64,000 nucleotides of DNA from Salvia splendens (lineage: Eukaryota; Streptophyta; Magnoliopsida; Lamiales; Lamiaceae). Location: positions 33,205,322 through 33,269,321 of the forward strand of contig NC_056032.1 in NCBI RefSeq assembly GCF_004379255.2, written 5' to 3'. Positions 11,877 to 23,447 of the stretch are shown piece by piece. The translations under genes and the position numbers were made by a program. The notes under the pieces are model-generated. The model worked only from the letters and a program-made list of their open reading frames with translations. It did no database searches and was not told the origin of the DNA. Within the stretch, counting starts at the first letter, position 1. Each line of letters starts with the position of its first letter.

Positions 11877-12106
11877 CCTCCCTCTTTGGAAAATAATTTT
11901 TTTATAATATCACATTTTTTAATATATAATTAATAAAATAAGAGAGAATAGAGATAAAAATAAATAAATAAATAAAATAAGAAGGAGAAAGAAAAAACAG
12001 TAGTGTAATAAATTGTAAGGTCCACGTCCTAAATAAAAACTTTTAAAATTTTTATTTTTAAAGGACAGCCCAAAATGAAAATTATTTCTATTTTTTAGGA
12101 GCGAGG
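11877..12106. mobile_element. Stowaway-like MITE
   Basis: The ends CCTCCCTCTTTGGAAAATAA and its degenerate inverted copy on the right (...TTAGGAGCGAGG) are bordered by TA. About 230 bp, AT-rich, non-coding. Confidence 0.65.
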
Positions 12107-12146
12107 TAGTATTATAGATGTATTGTACAAAATAAAACAAATACTA

Positions 12147-12401
12147 CTCCCTCCGTCCTAGCCTAAGTGACATAGTATTTCTTTTTTTACATATATTTTG
12201 TGAAAATAATAATAAATATTAAAAGTTAAGCGAACTTAAACTAAAAGTGAGAATTTTCTATATTATTATCTCTATTACTTTACTTTCACACTATTTTTAA
12301 TATTTATTATGAAACTCCATTTTTAATATTTATTATTATTTTCATAAAATACGTGCGAAAAAAAAAGAAATAGTGCCACTTATACTGAGAGAGAGAGTGA
12401 G
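12147..12401. mobile_element. Stowaway-like MITE
   Basis: The left end CTCCCTCCGTCC is canonical. The right end is decayed (CTCACTCTCTCTCTCAG in reverse), but the inner 20 bp still pair (AAGTGACATAGTATTTCTTT with AAGTGGCACTATTTCTTT). TA borders both ends. About 255 bp. Confidence 0.65.
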
Positions 12402-12630
12402 TACGTACAACTACTTAATTCACAATCAGACTTTCCCGTTTTACTCTGAAATTAACTTATATTATATGGATGCAGGCCGGCCAATATTTAACTCTTAATG
12501 AATATAGTAAATAGCATATAATTAAGTATTAATCCTAAACAGAACTAGTTCTTCCACTGTGATTAACTTAATAAGGAGTACTATATATATAGTGATAAGA
12601 TGTACTCCTATATATTTTGAAATTGGTGCG

Positions 12631-13747
12631 TGTTGAAAATATTTTGAGATACAAACTTGCCGGGCGAAAATTACACAGTAAAAACAAAGAGAATTACACG
12701 GAAACAACTGAAAAGAAATTACACAGAAAAACTTGTGGAAAGCGGTAGCCGAGTCGAGGAGTCCTCTTTCCGCAAGACGAGATACGCCCGGTAGTGCTCT
12801 CGGTTTGGCGTGTCGTCCCTAAAGATAAAACGGCTTCGTCTCTGAAGTAGCAGCACCGCTAGCAGCAGAGCTCCGGCGAACGGGAGTAAGGCGGGGGCAG
12901 AGCTTCGACGGGAAGATTATGCAGGGAGGGAGAGAGCGTGTATGCAAGAATGCTTCAGTTTGTTATGTATAGAATGCAATGGACGCATGCCTATTTATAG
13001 ACCAAGTCCACCCACATGGGTTGCTGGAGTCAACAGACATAATGTCAGTCATCAAGGCCATTGACCGTAACCGCCGGGGGTTACTACTGGTGCACTAGCC
13101 GTCGGGAGCTGAAGAGACACGATGCATCTGGACACACTACACGACGGGATACGCCATGGACCGTCGGGGTCCATCGGGGACCTTTTGTCTCCCGTTATGC
13201 GTCGGGGTTCAACGGGGACCTTTTGTCTCCCGTTATGTGTCGGGGTCCAGTGGGGGTAGCTTGGAGTTGGAGGTGATCTAAAAAGAACAAGCGGGACTTG
13301 AACCACGCTCAACGACCAGCTCCAAAGACCAATTGCCAAGATCCAAGGCACAAGGCACTCGGTGCCCGGTGCACGGGTCACGGTGCGCGGGCAGGCGGCG
13401 GCGCGCGCTTGTGGGCTCTGTCGCCCATCTTATTCCACGATAATTATTACACATAATAATTCATCTTATTAAATACTTCATCAAAGAAGTTTATCATCCC
13501 CGATGTGGGATAATTAACACTTAGTTAATTAATCCCTTAGTTTTTCTCATAGCTCATTTCTAGCTTTAATGTGACTAACTTTAATATATTATTTCTCACT
13601 CGCCGAGAATCGGATTTGAGAAAATGAATATGCTACGGTCGTCTACTCGGAACGTAGATCGACGCTATTGCATTTAATTTCACAAAATTAAATGTCTTGT
13701 AATATTTATTATTAGTCAAAGTCGTTTGACCAAGCACGATTCCAATA
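12631..13747 (-). repeat. Copia-2 3' LTR
   Basis: About 1117 bp. It matches 18786-19839 throughout. On the minus strand it starts TATTGGAATCGTGC (the canonical TG has become TA) and ends ATTTTCAACA. It contains imperfect tandem units around 13140-13260 (ggggaccttttgtctcccgt) that account for most of its extra length. Confidence 0.92.
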
Positions 13748-14311
13748 ATCCCCTACATGAGTGGAAATTGCCAAATGCATATGTATGCAGACACAAGCTC
13801 AACCCTTAAGAGGTATGTAAGAATAAGGATAGGTAGGTTTTGGTTTTGAACCATCAATAGTCAACACCATCGGATACATAGGCGGGCTAGTAGCACGATG
13901 CTTTGAACTATTCCTCAACGGCGTGCACCGAGACAATGATGTTAACACTTAAACACCTCAACCTCATCCGTTCTCACGTTTTGTGTCCATTTCAGGCCTT
14001 GGACACCACTTTGGATTCATAAGTGTATTGTTTGAAGCGGACCCACTTCACACTCATATAGGTGATTTCTCGTTAAGTATCTTGCCATACTCGGTCTCCT
14101 TGAGAAGTTCATCTCAACGAGATCCTTTATGGATCATTAAAATTCATAGACTTAACCTCAGCACTAGGCAAGTTTTTTTCAACACTCTATTATTCTCTAG
14201 GGAATAGATGTAGATGAGTGTTTACACAAATTCTCACAGCTTAGTTTTTCCATTGAACCAAGTTCTTGGGATCTCCAGTCATCATGGTTGGGTTACCACT
14301 ATGACAATTCT

Positions 14312-17300
14312 TTAGTTTGTGGATTTCAAACCCATTCCCTCTAGCAATTTATTCATTTGATCACGATTTAACCTTTTGGTTAGCGGATCCGCTAGATTAT
14401 CCAATGATTTCACGTAGTCAATTGTAATCACCCCTGTTGTGATCAAATGTTTCACGGTATTATGTCGTCGACGAATGTGTCGAGACTTACCATTGTACAA
14501 GCCACTGTTTGCCCTCCCAATAGCGGCTTGGCTATCACAGTGAATTAACACTATAGGCACGGGCTTTGATCAACTTGGAATATCTTCAAGGAAGTTTTTA
14601 AGTCATTCGGCTTTTTCTGCAGCTTTATCTAAAGCTATGAATTCTGATTCCATGGTGGATCGGGCTATACATGTCTGTTTCATGGATTTCCATGAGACAG
14701 CACCACCCCCAATGGTAAAGACATATCCACTGTTCGAAAGTGAGTCTTTGTTATCGGATATCCAGTTTGCATCGCAGTACCCTTCAAGTACCGGGGGTAT
14801 CTCGAAAAGTGTAGCCCATGATTTTGAGTATACTTGAGATACCTCAAAACTCTTACAAGAGCTTTCCAATGCTCTTTGCTTGGAGGCTCAACTTGTTCAC
14901 GGCGCAAGCAATATCAGGTCGAGTGCAATTAGTAAGATACATAATGCATCCAATGAACCGTGCATAATCTTCTTGTGCAACGGGCTCACCCCTGTTCTTG
15001 CTCAAGTGAACATTGAGCTCTATAGGTGTTTTAGCCGAGATGCCATCATAGGCGTTGAACTTCTTTAATACTTTCTCAACATAATGAGATTGTGTTAAGG
15101 TGATTCCTTCGGATGTTCTTAGAATTTTCATTCCAAGAATTACATCAGCTAGACCCATATCCTTCATGTCGAAGTTTCTCTTTAATATGGCTTTCGTGTC
15201 GTTAATCACTTGGGTGTTACTACCCATGATTAACATATCATCAACATAGAGACACACTATAACGTATCCATTATCAGTGTTCTTAATGTAGACACATTTG
15301 TCACATTCGTTGATTTTAAATCCATTTGATAACATCACGTTATCAAATTTCAAGTGCCACTGCAAAGGCGCTTGTTTCAATCCATAGAGGGATTTAACCA
15401 GTTTGCGTACCTTTTTTTCTTGTCCAGGTACTACAAAACCTTCAGGTTGTTTTATATAGATTTCATCTTCAAGGTCACCATTTAGAAACTCAGTCTTAAC
15501 ATCCATTTGATGAATCTCAAGATTGTGTACAGCAGCAATCGCGAGAAGCACTCGAATTGATATAATCCTCGTTACAAGTGAGTAGGTATCGAAAAAATCG
15601 TACCCTTCCTTTTGTTTAAAGCCTTTGACTACCAGTCGAGCTGTATACTTGTCGACTGTTCCATCGGCCTTAAACTTTCTTTTAAGGACCCATTTGCATC
15701 CGAAAGATTTATCCCCTTCAGGTAGATCAACCAACATCCAAGTGTGGTTTAGCAAAATTGAATCAATTTCGCTTTGAACATCTTCTCTCCAATGCAACAC
15801 GTCTGGGCCAGCAAAGGCTACTTTTATCGATGTTGGTTCTTCATCCAACATAAATGCAATATAGTCAGGACCAAATGTCTTTGGTGTTCTGACCTTGCTA
15901 CCACGTCTTAGTACCACATCGTTTGGATCAGGCCTTGTTCGCTTGCGTGATTCAGGCTCTTCATCCACTGATTTAGAACTAGTGTTTTCATCCTCAATTC
16001 TCGTCTCAGAATTGGGTGCAATATATTCCTTGTCTTTGCGAGGAAATATATTTTCAAGAAATACAACATTTCTTGACTCGATTGTTGTTACCACGGTCAC
16101 AGTCAGTATTTCAGACTTGTGGACAACAAATTGATATGCACTACTATTAAGTGCATACTCAATAAAGATGCAGTCAACTGTTTTAAGACCGATTGTAACT
16201 TCTTTGGGCGGAGGAACCATCACACCCCCACACTTTGAGGTATTTGTAGGATGACTTCTTTCCCTTCCACAACTCATAAGGAGTAACGTCCTTACCTTTG
16301 CGTGAGATTTTGTTTAGGATGTAGTTGGCTGTCAAAACAGCTTCCCCCCACATGATCTGGGGCATCCCCGAACTAATCAGTAACGCATTCATAATCTCTT
16401 TGAGAGTTCGATTCTTGCGTTCTGCAACACCATTAGATTGTGGTGAGTATGGAGCAGTCGTTTGATGAATTATACCACTTACGTTGCATAAGTCCTCAAA
16501 CGGGGCTATGTAGTCACCTCCTCTATCACTTCGAATCATTTTGATTTTACATCCAAGTTGATTCTCGACTTCGTTCTTATAATTTTTGAACACTTCTATT
16601 TCTTCGTCTTTACTTCTTAAAAGATAGACATAACAATATCTTGTGCAATCATCTATGAATGTGATAAAGTATTTTTTACCACCTCTCGTTTGCACCAATT
16701 TTAAGTCACATACGTTCGCGTGAATTAATTCAAGGGGTTTTGTGTTCCGTTCAACCGAATGAAACGGCAACTTAGTCATTTTTGCCTCAAGACAAGTTTC
16801 ACATTTGTTTTGAGTTTTTACTTCATTTGCCTTTAGTAAATTTAAACTTGCTAATCTTTTAATGGCATTTGGATTTACATGTCCCAATCTATTGTGTCAC
16901 AAGTTAGAACACTCAGTCAAGTAAGAAGAAGTAGATGCATTCTTATTATTAGCCAATGGCTTAGGGACATGGCGTGTAGCTACACTAAGCTTGAAAAGTC
17001 CGTTGGTTACAAAACCTTTTCCGAGTGACTTTCCAAACTTGTACAAAGAAAACATATCCGATTCGAATACAAGTTTAAACCTCTTATTCACTAGTATTGA
17101 TCCCGACACTAGGTTCTTGTGGATGTCCGGGACGTACAACACATCCTTCAAAGTGATGGTGACGCCGGACGTCATGATGAGAATCACGTCCCCAATGCCG
17201 AGGACTTGAGACGAGGCTTGATTCCCCATATTGATTTTTCTCCATTTAACAGCGGTGTAGGAGGCGAACTTGCACTTATCGGCACAGACGTGAGCAGTAG

Positions 17301-17385
17301 CTCAGTGTCGATATACCAGCCACATTTGTTATCAACAAGGTTGACTTCTTCCGTGACCACAGCAACAAGGTCACTTTCATCCTAG
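14312..17385 (-). pseudogene. Copia-2 pol (protease, integrase, reverse transcriptase, RNase H)
   Basis: The protease active site (WYIDT, then a frame break) has a one-base deletion at about 17302 within the DTGA codons. The pre-integrase motif loses its Trp to TGA at 16897-16899 ([13 protein letters not shown]). The integrase core ([26 protein letters not shown]) is open. Reverse transcriptase is open through YVDDM (LYVDDMLIMGS) to about 14853, then frameshifts. RNase H ([37 protein letters not shown]) is split by TGA codons at 14603-14605 and 14570-14572. It cannot encode a functional polyprotein. Confidence 0.9.
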
Positions 17386-18640
17386 TCCTTGAACTCTTTT
17401 TCAACAACGTGGGCAGCCGGCTTCTTCTTCAGCTTGCGGCAGTCTTTGGAAAAGTGGCCAGGTTTGCCACAGTTGTAGCAGTTACCTTCAACCTTCCTCG
17501 CAGGCTGCTTCCTCTTGCCCTTGTCCTTTGCAGTTGGACGGGAGCGTTTGCTGGAAGGACCGCCCCGCTCCAATAGATTGGCCTTTGCAACAGGTGGGCC
17601 ATGGCCCTTAGCCAAATCATCACATTTGCGCACGTATGACTCGATGCGCAGTTTCACGATCAAGTCTTCAAGATTCATCTCCTTTCGCTTGTGCTTAAGG
17701 TAGCTCTTGAAGTCCTTCCAGCCGGGCGGAAGTTTTTCAATGACCGTGCCCGCCGTGAAAGCTTCAAGCAGGGCCATTCCCTCGGCGGCGAGGTCGTGGA
17801 TGATCAGCTGGAACTTTTGTACTTGGTCCATGATTGGTCGGGAATCGACCATTTTGTAGTCCAAGTACTTGGCTATTACAAATTTCTTAGTGCCCACATC
17901 ATCACTACGATAATTCTTATCTAGCATTTCCCACACTTGTTTTGATGTGGGAATAGTACAATACACGTTGTAGAGACTATCATCTAATGCACTTAAAATA
18001 AAGTTTTTACAAAGATAGTCTCCTTTGCGCCAAGCATCATACTCGACGTACATCTCAACACGTGCCTCGTCCTCACTTGGCGAGGTTGGCTCGTTCTCCT
18101 TGAGGAAGTTCACGACGCCCAACGTTGTTAGGTAGAACAACATTTTCTGTACCTATCTCTTGAAATCCGTTCCGTGAACTTCGATGGCTTCTCGGCGGGT
18201 GGCATCATCCTTGGTGTCATTGGTGCCGAGTTTGTCCCATGAAAAGGACCAAGTCCGTTGCCCCCGTAGGAGGTAACAATTGGTTGGGGCACAGTATCCC
18301 CCATAGTTGCGTGGAGCATGGAGGCCCCTGCATTCGTGCCGACCCCGATGGATCCAGTACCCGTGCCGACCCCGAAGGATCCAGCACCCGTGCCGACCCT
18401 GAAGGATCCAATACCCGTGCCGACCCCGAAGGATCCAGCACCCGTGTTGCCCCCGGAGGAGCTAGCACTCATGTTGACCCCGAAGGATCTAACACTCGAC
18501 CCAATGAATGATCCAATGGAACCACTGAAAGTGGAACCGACCGATCCACTCGAGGTGAATCCGGAAACCGTCCCAAAGGGGTTGTCAAACACCCAAGGGG
18601 TTTCTGAGGAAGAAGTTGAAAATCCAGGAGTCGAAATCAT
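17382..18640 (-). pseudogene. Copia-2 gag with a Gly/Ser-rich repeat N-terminus
   Basis: A probable ATG at 18640 (MISTPGFSTSSS) opens a low-complexity N-terminal part in which a 27-bp unit around 18330-18450 repeats about four times, giving GAGSFGVGT-like repeats. A one-base deletion near 18171 and a TAG at 18153-18155 (Trp in relatives) break the frame. From 18143 the frame is open through the capsid-like region (KMVDSRPIMDQVQKFQ) to the knuckle CYNCGKPGHFSKDC. A long Gly-rich N-terminal region is uncommon for Copia gag. Confidence 0.85.
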
Positions 18641-18785
18641 CTGACGGGTGCAACGGGGGACACAGTGGATGGAACGGTGGCAGCGGCTGTTGGCGGGCCA
18701 GTCGACATCTCCAAGCAAATGTGTTGATTAGGTTCAGTTGGTGTGTGTAAACTCCTTTAGTAGCAAGAATATCTCGTCTTGCGAA

Positions 18786-19839
18786 TGTTGAAAATATTTT
18801 GAGATACAAACTTGTCGGGCAAAAATTACATAGTAAAAACAAAGAGAATTACAAGGAAACAACTGAAAAGAAATTACACGGAAAAACTTGTGGAAAGAGG
18901 TAGGCGAGTCGAGGAGTCCTCTTTCCGCAAGACGAGATACGCCCCGGTAGTGCTCTCGGTTTGGCGTGTCGTCCCCAAAGATAAAACGGCTTCGTCTAAA
19001 GTAGCAGCACCGCTAGCAGCAGAGCTCCGGCGAACGGGAGTAAGGCGGGGGCAGAGCTTCGACGGGAAGATTATGTAGAGAGAGAGAGCGTGTATGCAAG
19101 AATGCTTGAGTTTGTTATATATAGAATGCAATGGATGCATGCCTATTTATAGGCCAAGTCCACCCGCAGGGGTTGCTGGAGTCAACAGACGTAATGTCCG
19201 TCATCAAGGCTATTGACCGTAACCGCCGGGGGTTACTGACTGGTGCACTAGTCGTCGGGAGTTGAAGAGACACAATGCATCTGGACACACTACACGACGG
19301 GATACGCCATGGACCGTCGGGGTCCATCGGGGACCTTTTGTCTCCCGTTATGCGTCGGGGTTCAACGGGGACCTTTTGTCTAAAAAGAACAAGCGGGGCT
19401 TGAACCACGCTCAACGACCAGCTCCAAAGAACAGTCCAAAGACCACCCAATTGCCAAGGCACAAGGCACAAGGCGCCAGCGTCCGGGCGGCGGCGCGCGC
19501 GTGTGGGCTCTTTCGCCCATCTTATTCCACGATAATTATCACAGATAATAATTCATCTTATTAAATACTTCATCAAAGAAGTTTATCATCCCCGATGTGG
19601 GATAATTAACACTTAGTTAATTAATCCCTTAGTTTTTCTCATAGGCCATTTCTAGCTTTATTGTGACTAACTTTAATATATTATTTCTCACTCACCGGGA
19701 ATCGGATTTGAGAAAATGAATATGATACGGTCATCTACTCGGAACGTAGATCGAAGCAATTGCATTTAATTTCACAAAATTAAATGTCTTGTAACATTTA
19801 TTATTAGTCAAAGTCGTTTGACCAAGCACGATTCCAACA
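18786..19839 (-). repeat. Copia-2 5' LTR
   Basis: About 1054 bp. On the minus strand it runs from TGTTGGAATCGTGC to ATTTTCAACA, with canonical TG...CA ends. Compared with the 3' LTR it lacks about 65 bp near 19380, where one imperfect tandem unit is missing. Confidence 0.92.
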
Positions 19840-19883
19840 GTACGTAATACATGAATGATCAGTACAACGTTTATAATAATATA

Positions 19884-20084
19884 CTATCTCTGTCCCATTG
19901 AAGATGATTCACTTTCCTTTTTGATTTGTCCCAACCAAGATGACTTATTACTAAAAATGGAAGCACTTCTTTCTCTATTTTATTCTCTCTCTTATTTTAT
20001 TCTCTCCACTCTACACATAAAATAAAGTTGTATAAATTCTCGTGCCGCCCAAGGAAAGAGTCATCTTCCTTGGGACGGAGGGAG
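19884..20084. mobile_element. Stowaway-like MITE
   Basis: The right end read in reverse starts CTCCCTCCGTCCCA and the left end CTATCTCTGTCCCA. The next 20 bp also pair, and TA flanks both sides. It is 201 bp and non-coding. From 20085 to 20771 nothing further was recognised apart from a decayed MITE-like scrap near 20677-20760. Confidence 0.8.
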
Positions 20085-20774
20085 TAGTGTACTACTATAA
20101 GATTGGGACTTTTTAACCTACCACTCAGTTTTGTTTTATTACCCCAACCTACCGGTCTCGCAATTCATAAAGTATTACACTACTATTTCGTCAGTTAACA
20201 TATCAAAATATGAAGCCCAATTATTATGGGTGGGCGTCGGTCTCAAGATAAATAAAAAAGCTGTCACAGTTTTTAAGTGATTTCAGGTCAATTTACGAGT
20301 GCTTCCAAGGTGTGTAGTTATCCTAATGACAGTAATATCTGAAGTAAAAAATCTCAAATTTGAATTTATCATAAATTAGCTTTAGGGCCAGGAAAATATA
20401 ATTTGGCTTAATTATTTTAAATAGTAAATTGGTTGATAAGTATAAATCTTGAATTAATTCTAAACTTATTCTTCGAAATATATTATGCATATTAATATAT
20501 TTATTTGTCTCATGACATCATATTTGTCATTAGTTAGTCTTAAGATGTTTATTAAAATATATATAACTTTTTTTTAACCGGCTACTTTATTATTTAATGA
20601 ATTTAAATAAAAACATTCACATCGATTTTTCTATATTTTATTATTTTTAATAGTAACAAAATTGGTTAGTAAATACTCTCATTCCGTGATAGTTAAGTTG
20701 TTTCATTTTCTGGACTCATTTTGGAAAGATAATAGTAAAGTGGGAGAGACAAATTTATGGGGTTTAGGCCATTA

Positions 20775-22726
20775 GGCCATCCACTACGCTGTCTCTATAC
20801 CGTCCCTTAACTACTATTTGACCACTATTTGAGAGCTCAACTGTCATTTTTTCCTCCATCCCTTAACTAAGGGACGGAACCTGCAACGCTCCGTCCCTTA
20901 ACCATCCCTTATTCCGTCCCTTAATTACTATTCATTCAATTTCATTTTTTATTTTTTTTTCCAACCCAATTTAATTTAAACAAACACAATTCATTAAAAT
21001 TAAAACAACATTACAACTTAAACTTAAAAAAAAAAGAAAAAAAGACATAATTAAAATTCTAAAAAAATAAAATGACATAATTTAATCTTCTCCGACAAAG
21101 TTTTCCCAAATGTGCTCAATTAGATCATCTTGGAGTTGGGTGTGGGCGCCAGAGTCGCGTGTCCTTGCCCGAATAGCCAACCGTTCTTGTATAGACGGAT
21201 GCGCTCCACTTTGCGGCGGACTACTTGCGGTTGAGCTTCCGGGGGATTCAGGGTCGAACCAATATCCCGCATCGGGTCCTTCGTCTCGGACAATCATGTT
21301 GTGCAAGATTATGCACGTATACATGATGTCGACCATGCTCTCCATGAACCAGGAACGAGCCGGGGCTTTGATGATGTTGAAGCGCGCTTGGAGAACCCCG
21401 AACGCCCTCTCCACATCCTTGCGCGCAACTTCCTGCTTCTGCGCAAAAAGAGCCTGCTTTGGGTTCGCACGCCTGCTGCACGTCTTCACGAAGGTCGGCC
21501 ACTTCGGGTAGATGCCGTCGGTGAGATAGTACCCCATTTTATACAGCCGGTTGTTGGCGACGAAGTTGATGGCCGGCGCTTTACCATCCAAAACTTCGGT
21601 AAAGAGGTCGGACCGGTGGAGCACGTTTACGTCGTTGTTCGAGCCAGGGACCCCGAAGTACGCTTGCCAGATCCAAAGCCGGTAGTCGGCAACGGCCTCG
21701 AGTACAACGGTTGGGTGGGTGCCTTTGTGGCCGCTCGTGTAGGACCCCCTCCAAGCCACCGGGCGATTCTTCCATTGCCAGTGCATGCAATCGACACTGC
21801 CAAGCATCTCGGGGAATCCGTGCACTTGTTCGTGCAGGTTGAGGAGGAACTGACAATCGTCCGTGCTTGGCCTCCAGAGAAATTCGTCACTGAAGGCTGC
21901 CCGGACGCCTCTACAGAAGTTGAGCAAGCACATGCGCCTAGTGGTGTCTCCGATGTGGAGGTATTCGTCGAATATGTCGGCCGTTTGTCCAGTCGCAAGC
22001 TGACGGATGGCTGCAGTACATTTCTGCAGCGTCGTGTGGCTGGGACGGCCGACTGCGTCGAACCCTTCTCGGAAGAACTCTTCCCGGGCTGCCAAAGTAT
22101 TCGCTATGTGGAGAAATAGCAGTTTACTCATGCGGAAACGGCGACGGAAGTAGGTATCTCCCCAAATCGGGTTATCGCAGAAGTAGTCGCGTACTAACCG
22201 TGCGGCGGCTTCCTCCCGGTTCCGATTGATGTCCTTCCGGGAGCGTCGTGGGGGTGGCGCGGATTCCTCCGCCTCTCGTCGTCGATCTTCTTCAAGTGAT
22301 TGTTCCATTAATTGACGCATTTTCTCAAAAGGATCCATTTGTTTGAGTTGATTTAAGATGGAAATTGGAGTGATAGAGAGGATTTGAGAGGAATAGATGT
22401 GTGTTTGTGTTTGAAATGAGTATACCGTTTGAAAATTAAATCTTTTTTATTAAAATTCAATTTTTTTTAAAAAAAAAAACGAATGATTGCGTCATCCGTG
22501 ACGACGCCCACTCGAGGGCCAGCGAGTGGGCGTCACGAGAGCATCGGGCGCGCGACACGTCTCCCGGGCGCGTGGCGGGACGGCGCGTCCCGTGTCTCGC
22601 GTCTACGGGCTACGGGATGAGACGGGCGCGGGCTCGGGACGGGATGATCGTTGCAACGGGTCCCGCGGAGGACCAGTCCCTCCGGGACGAAATGCGAGCC
22701 CGGCGCGGGACGCGTAGTGGATGGTC
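20775..22726 (-). mobile_element. PIF/Harbinger transposon, compact, with intact transposase
   Basis: The 15-bp terminal inverted repeats (GGCCATCCACTACGC and GACCATCCACTACGC) differ at one base. The element is flanked by TTA on both sides (20772-20774 and 22727-22729), the PIF/Harbinger target duplication. At 1952 bp it holds one ORF, the transposase. The Myb-like second protein found in many autonomous relatives is absent, so movement would need that protein in trans, or the element is a deletion derivative. Confidence 0.93.
21082..22338 (-). CDS. PIF/Harbinger transposase (HARBI1/ALP1-like nuclease)
   Basis: One 418-residue ORF from ATG to stop, about the family's full length. After a charged N-terminus come a helix-rich segment (residues 45-125) and the DDE nuclease domain. 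Conserved acidic positions are D183 (GSVDCMHW), D236 (GSNNDVNVL), D274 (YLTDGIYP) and E310 (RKDVERAFGVL). The catalytic triad lies among these, and I cannot decide between D236 and D274 for the second member. The ILHNMIV motif near the C-terminus is also typical. No stop or frameshift was seen. The coding region is much more GC-rich than its surroundings. Confidence 0.93.
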   Translation of the reverse strand: MDPFEKMRQLMEQSLEEDRRREAEESAPPPRRSRKDINRNREEAAARLVRDYFCDNPIWGDTYFRRRFRMSKLLFLHIANTLAAREEFFREGFDAVGRPSHTTLQKCTAAIRQLATGQTADIFDEYLHIGDTTRRMCLLNFCRGVRAAFSDEFLWRPSTDDCQFLLNLHEQVHGFPEMLGSVDCMHWQWKNRPVAWRGSYTSGHKGTHPTVVLEAVADYRLWIWQAYFGVPGSNNDVNVLHRSDLFTEVLDGKAPAINFVANNRLYKMGYYLTDGIYPKWPTFVKTCSRRANPKQALFAQKQEVARKDVERAFGVLQARFNIIKAPARSWFMESMVDIMYTCIILHNMIVRDEGPDAGYWFDPESPGSSTASSPPQSGAHPSIQERLAIRARTRDSGAHTQLQDDLIEHIWENFVGED

Positions 22727-22959
22727 TTAACACTAGTGGCATAAAAACCCCCTATAATTTTGCTCATCACCATTTTTACTTGTCAAGTCAACATTTTTAT
22801 CTTCAAAATCTACCTGAAATAGCGCTACAAATATCAGCCCTAACTTATTTCATCACCATTTTTACTTTTTTTTTTGTTATCAAATAAAGTAAAATAGCAA
22901 AATAACATGGATTTAAGAACACAATATTAAAATCTTAGTGATATTTAAATGCCAAAAAA

Positions 22960-23268
22960 AGTACAACGAGAAATAAACCAGGAAGAGATATGTGGTTGGA
23001 GTGAATGGGTGAATGAAATGAGACGAGAAGTGGGGTATTTATAGTGCAAAAAATAGGAATAAATTTTTTAAAAAATATTCAAGGACGGATTCCGTTGGCA
23101 GAATGTCATGCAATGAAGTGCCAATCGGCACGTCCTAGCCGATCGTCACGCCCTATCCCAAGGGCGGGCACCTCAGTGGTTTTATCATCCAACTCTCGGC
23201 AATAGCGCTGATAAACCCGCCGATCGCTTAGGGCAACTATTTCGGCGCTATTACGAATGCCCTTAAAA
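22960..23268 (-). mobile_element. Truncated PIF/Harbinger-like end
   Basis: The segment looks like the 5' end of another Harbinger-type element on the minus strand. A GC-rich terminus begins GGGCATTCGTAATAGCGCC next to TTA (about 23269), followed by a TATAAATA box (near 23037). No matching opposite end is present. Weakly supported. Confidence 0.35.
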
Positions 23269-23447
23269 AAGAATACAAATGTCCTTCATGGATTAGAGGG
23301 CATTTAGGTCAAAAAATATTTTTAAAAATTGAACAATAACAAAAATGTAATTACATTAAAGTCCAGGGATCCACGAAGATATTTAAATGTCTAAGGACAT
23401 CAAATGTGCAAACAACAAAGTTTAGAGATCATTTTCGTAGTTCACTC

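Larger units (their letters stand above)
11088..12630. other. Upstream region of the dehydrogenase gene, packed with MITEs
   Basis: No gene. It holds three Stowaway-like MITEs (listed separately) and, near 11523, a lone sequence CAGTGGCGGAGCCACC that resembles an hAT terminus with no partner end nearby. A weak TATA-like run (minus strand CTTTAAAAAG, near 11129-11140) lies about 45 bp upstream of the start codon. Confidence 0.6.
12631..19839 (-). mobile_element. Copia-2: full-length but decayed Ty1/copia retrotransposon
   Basis: Two LTRs in the same orientation flank gag and pol, all on the minus strand, over about 7.2 kb. Flanking 5-mers are GTGCG (12626-12630) and GTACG (19840-19844), a duplication with one mismatch. 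The LTRs differ by many substitutions and a roughly 65-bp indel, and the coding region has at least four stops and several frameshifts, so the insertion is old. No TGGTATCAGAGC primer site follows the 5' LTR. The segment 13748-14311 is the non-coding 3' part of the element. Confidence 0.92.

Noticed and set aside
18217..18644. Repeat-rich plus-strand frames (DPEGSSTRA- or PTPKDPAPV-like)
   Set aside because: Antisense readings of the gag Gly-rich tandem repeat in Copia-2.
21301..22119. 272-codon plus-strand frame opposite the Harbinger transposase
   Set aside because: Antisense shadow of a conserved transposase gene; no family resemblance.
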